Positions 63,018-64,000 of a stretch of DNA of 64,000 nt are shown here, one piece after another. The DNA comes from Gammaproteobacteria bacterium (lineage in GTDB: Bacteria > Pseudomonadota > Gammaproteobacteria > Pseudomonadales > Azotimanducaceae). Location: assembly GCA_007694905.1 (NCBI GenBank), contig REEU01000285.1:31980-95979 (forward strand), given 5' to 3'. The first letter of the stretch is position 1. Each line of letters begins with the position of its first letter. The notes under the pieces were generated by a model, which was not told where the DNA came from, searched no databases, and saw only the letters and a list, made by a program, of their open reading frames with translations. Both the position numbers and the translations under genes were made by a program.

Positions 63018-63479
63018 TCATGCCTTCGCCCACGGAAGGTTGCGTGTGCGCTGCGATAGGCGGACGCGATCCAACTGCTCATAGAGATACTCGTCGGGGT
63101 AGCGAGCGGTCCCCTTGTTGTCCACCTTGTGCTTACCACACAACCACTGGCGCAGCCGGTGCCGGGTGTGGGCGTCCACGACACCGTACGCCTTGCTGAC
63201 CGGACCCAGGCAGAAATAACGGTAGGCCTTGTTCCTGAGTCCCTTCGCCAGTTCGTCGAGCCACTCCGTCAGCCTCAATGACTCGATCTGCTCGAACGTC
63301 TGTCCGTCTACCCCGGGGGCACCGTCATTGGCACGGCACAGCCGGTAGGCAAACGCCAGAACGTCCGGACGATAGATCTTGTCGTAAAGCTGATAGAAGC
63401 AGACCTCGGCTTCTTCCTTCGCTTTCGCATGGAGTGCCTTCTGAAGCTTCTCGACCTTGATCGGAGTTGTCAGACTCAT
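63018..63479 (-). pseudogene. Group II intron reverse transcriptase/maturase with large internal deletion
   Basis: The 153-codon frame starts MSLTTPIKVEKLQKALHAKA and matches the N-terminus of intron-encoded reverse transcriptases up to AYRLCRANDGAPGVDGQTFEQIESLRLTEWLDELAKGLRNKAYR. It then jumps directly to YFCLGPVSKAYGVVDAHTRH and the usual end LSQRTRNLPWAKA. Full proteins have about 420-560 residues; the palm with the YADD active site and most of the maturase are missing. The frame is intact across the junction, so the deletion was in frame. Adding residues upstream (to 63548) is possible but not supported. Confidence 0.9.
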
Positions 63480-64000
63480 CGTCAATCCCCTGTCGCTCGC
63501 CCCTGCCGGCACTGCTCCCAGACCAAGGGTCCTTCCCTCCATCGGCATGACCCGACTTCCCCGGTACTACGACCCTATCCGCCACCCTCTGGGGGCCGGT
63601 TCCGCACCTCGCGATGCCGCCGTTGGCCGGGTCGCTCACCCAATCACCCCAAGGGGCTTCCCGTGTTGCGCTCATCTCCCGTTTGCATACATGCCGTCGC
63701 CACTACCCCGGCGGAAAAACTGGGTGCGCTCGTCGTTCGACTTCCCCAGCCTCGGCGGCCTTCCCCGAAACTCAGACGGGTCGGCTTTCGCATTGCCCTT
63801 TTCGAGGCCTGCTCAGCGTTCACTCACGTTACGGCCTGCATGCTCGCAGAGTCCCAAAAGGACCCTTTACATCGAAAGCTTCACATGCTTCGTTACCTCT
63901 ACATGTGTTTCGATTCCTTCCGGCCGGAACGACAGTTGCCGGGTGAGAATCCCACTGGGAGATGGCGCCTTTGCACGGCGCACTGAGATATGCGGGCTAG

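Larger units (their letters stand above)
62945..63983 (-). mobile_element. Group II intron remnant
   Basis: On the minus strand a group II-like 5' end (GTGCGCC) begins at 63983. The remnant of the intron-encoded protein lies at 63018-63479, and a domain V lies at 63008-62976. The 3' end is probably near 62945 (GGGTAAT), but it is approximate. The 450 bp upstream of the protein hold no gene and correspond to the intron's 5' RNA domains. The catalytic protein has lost its core, so the intron could move only with help from another reverse transcriptase. Confidence 0.8.

Overview
The window is GC-rich (by eye about two thirds G+C) with dense, mostly short-gapped genes. It looks like a chromosomal segment of a free-living gammaproteobacterium. 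The grounds are a SlyX-family protein, an UrcA-family protein, an MltD-type lipoprotein transglycosylase, a MotY-like OmpA protein, a secreted KatG, and several oxidative catabolic enzymes (Rieske oxygenase, phytanoyl-CoA dioxygenase family, acyl-CoA dehydrogenase, Baeyer-Villiger monooxygenase). No rRNA, tRNA or CRISPR array was seen. Long antisense reading frames are common because of the base composition and were left out.

Region by region: 0.2-3.1 kb holds a domain-permuted Rieske oxygenase, an alpha/beta hydrolase, a small membrane protein and a vapBC toxin-antitoxin pair. 3.3-18.6 kb is housekeeping and envelope: a lytic transglycosylase, membrane proteins, a YjiH-like protein, gamma-glutamyltransferase, an acyltransferase, a CNNM/CBS protein overlapping a Na/Pi cotransporter, and UrcA. 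18.6-22 kb holds an agmatinase, a DASS transporter and an unknown partner. 22.1-25.2 kb is an accessory patch: a variant Fic protein with a striking repeat cluster upstream, an Rpn/DUF4351 protein, and a collapsed copy of that protein at the end of fic. 25.3-33.8 kb carries a beta-propeller lipoprotein, an AhpD-like protein and a seven-gene Mrp/Mbh-type antiporter operon in which most neighbours overlap by 4 bp.

34-35.7 kb is a two-gene operon of a permuted ATP-grasp protein and a Cys-rich ArsR regulator behind an operator-like palindrome. This is the best candidate here for an undescribed system. 35.7-43 kb, on the minus strand, holds a hydrolase-OsmC fusion, an SbcC/YhaN-like ATPase with its Mre11-like nuclease, and an SF1 helicase-like protein whose nuclease-like and Walker B glutamates are both alanine. 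43-57 kb is oxidative metabolism, with a decayed dodecin, a decayed esterase and three loci of a short repeat family (a fourth-kb site at 2 kb included). 57-59 kb has a DUF6481 protein and a PRC-barrel protein. 59.3-62.4 kb is a tight glycosyltransferase / MmgE-PrpD / nucleotidyltransferase operon. The right end is a chain of six small hairpins followed by a group II intron whose reverse transcriptase has lost its catalytic core.
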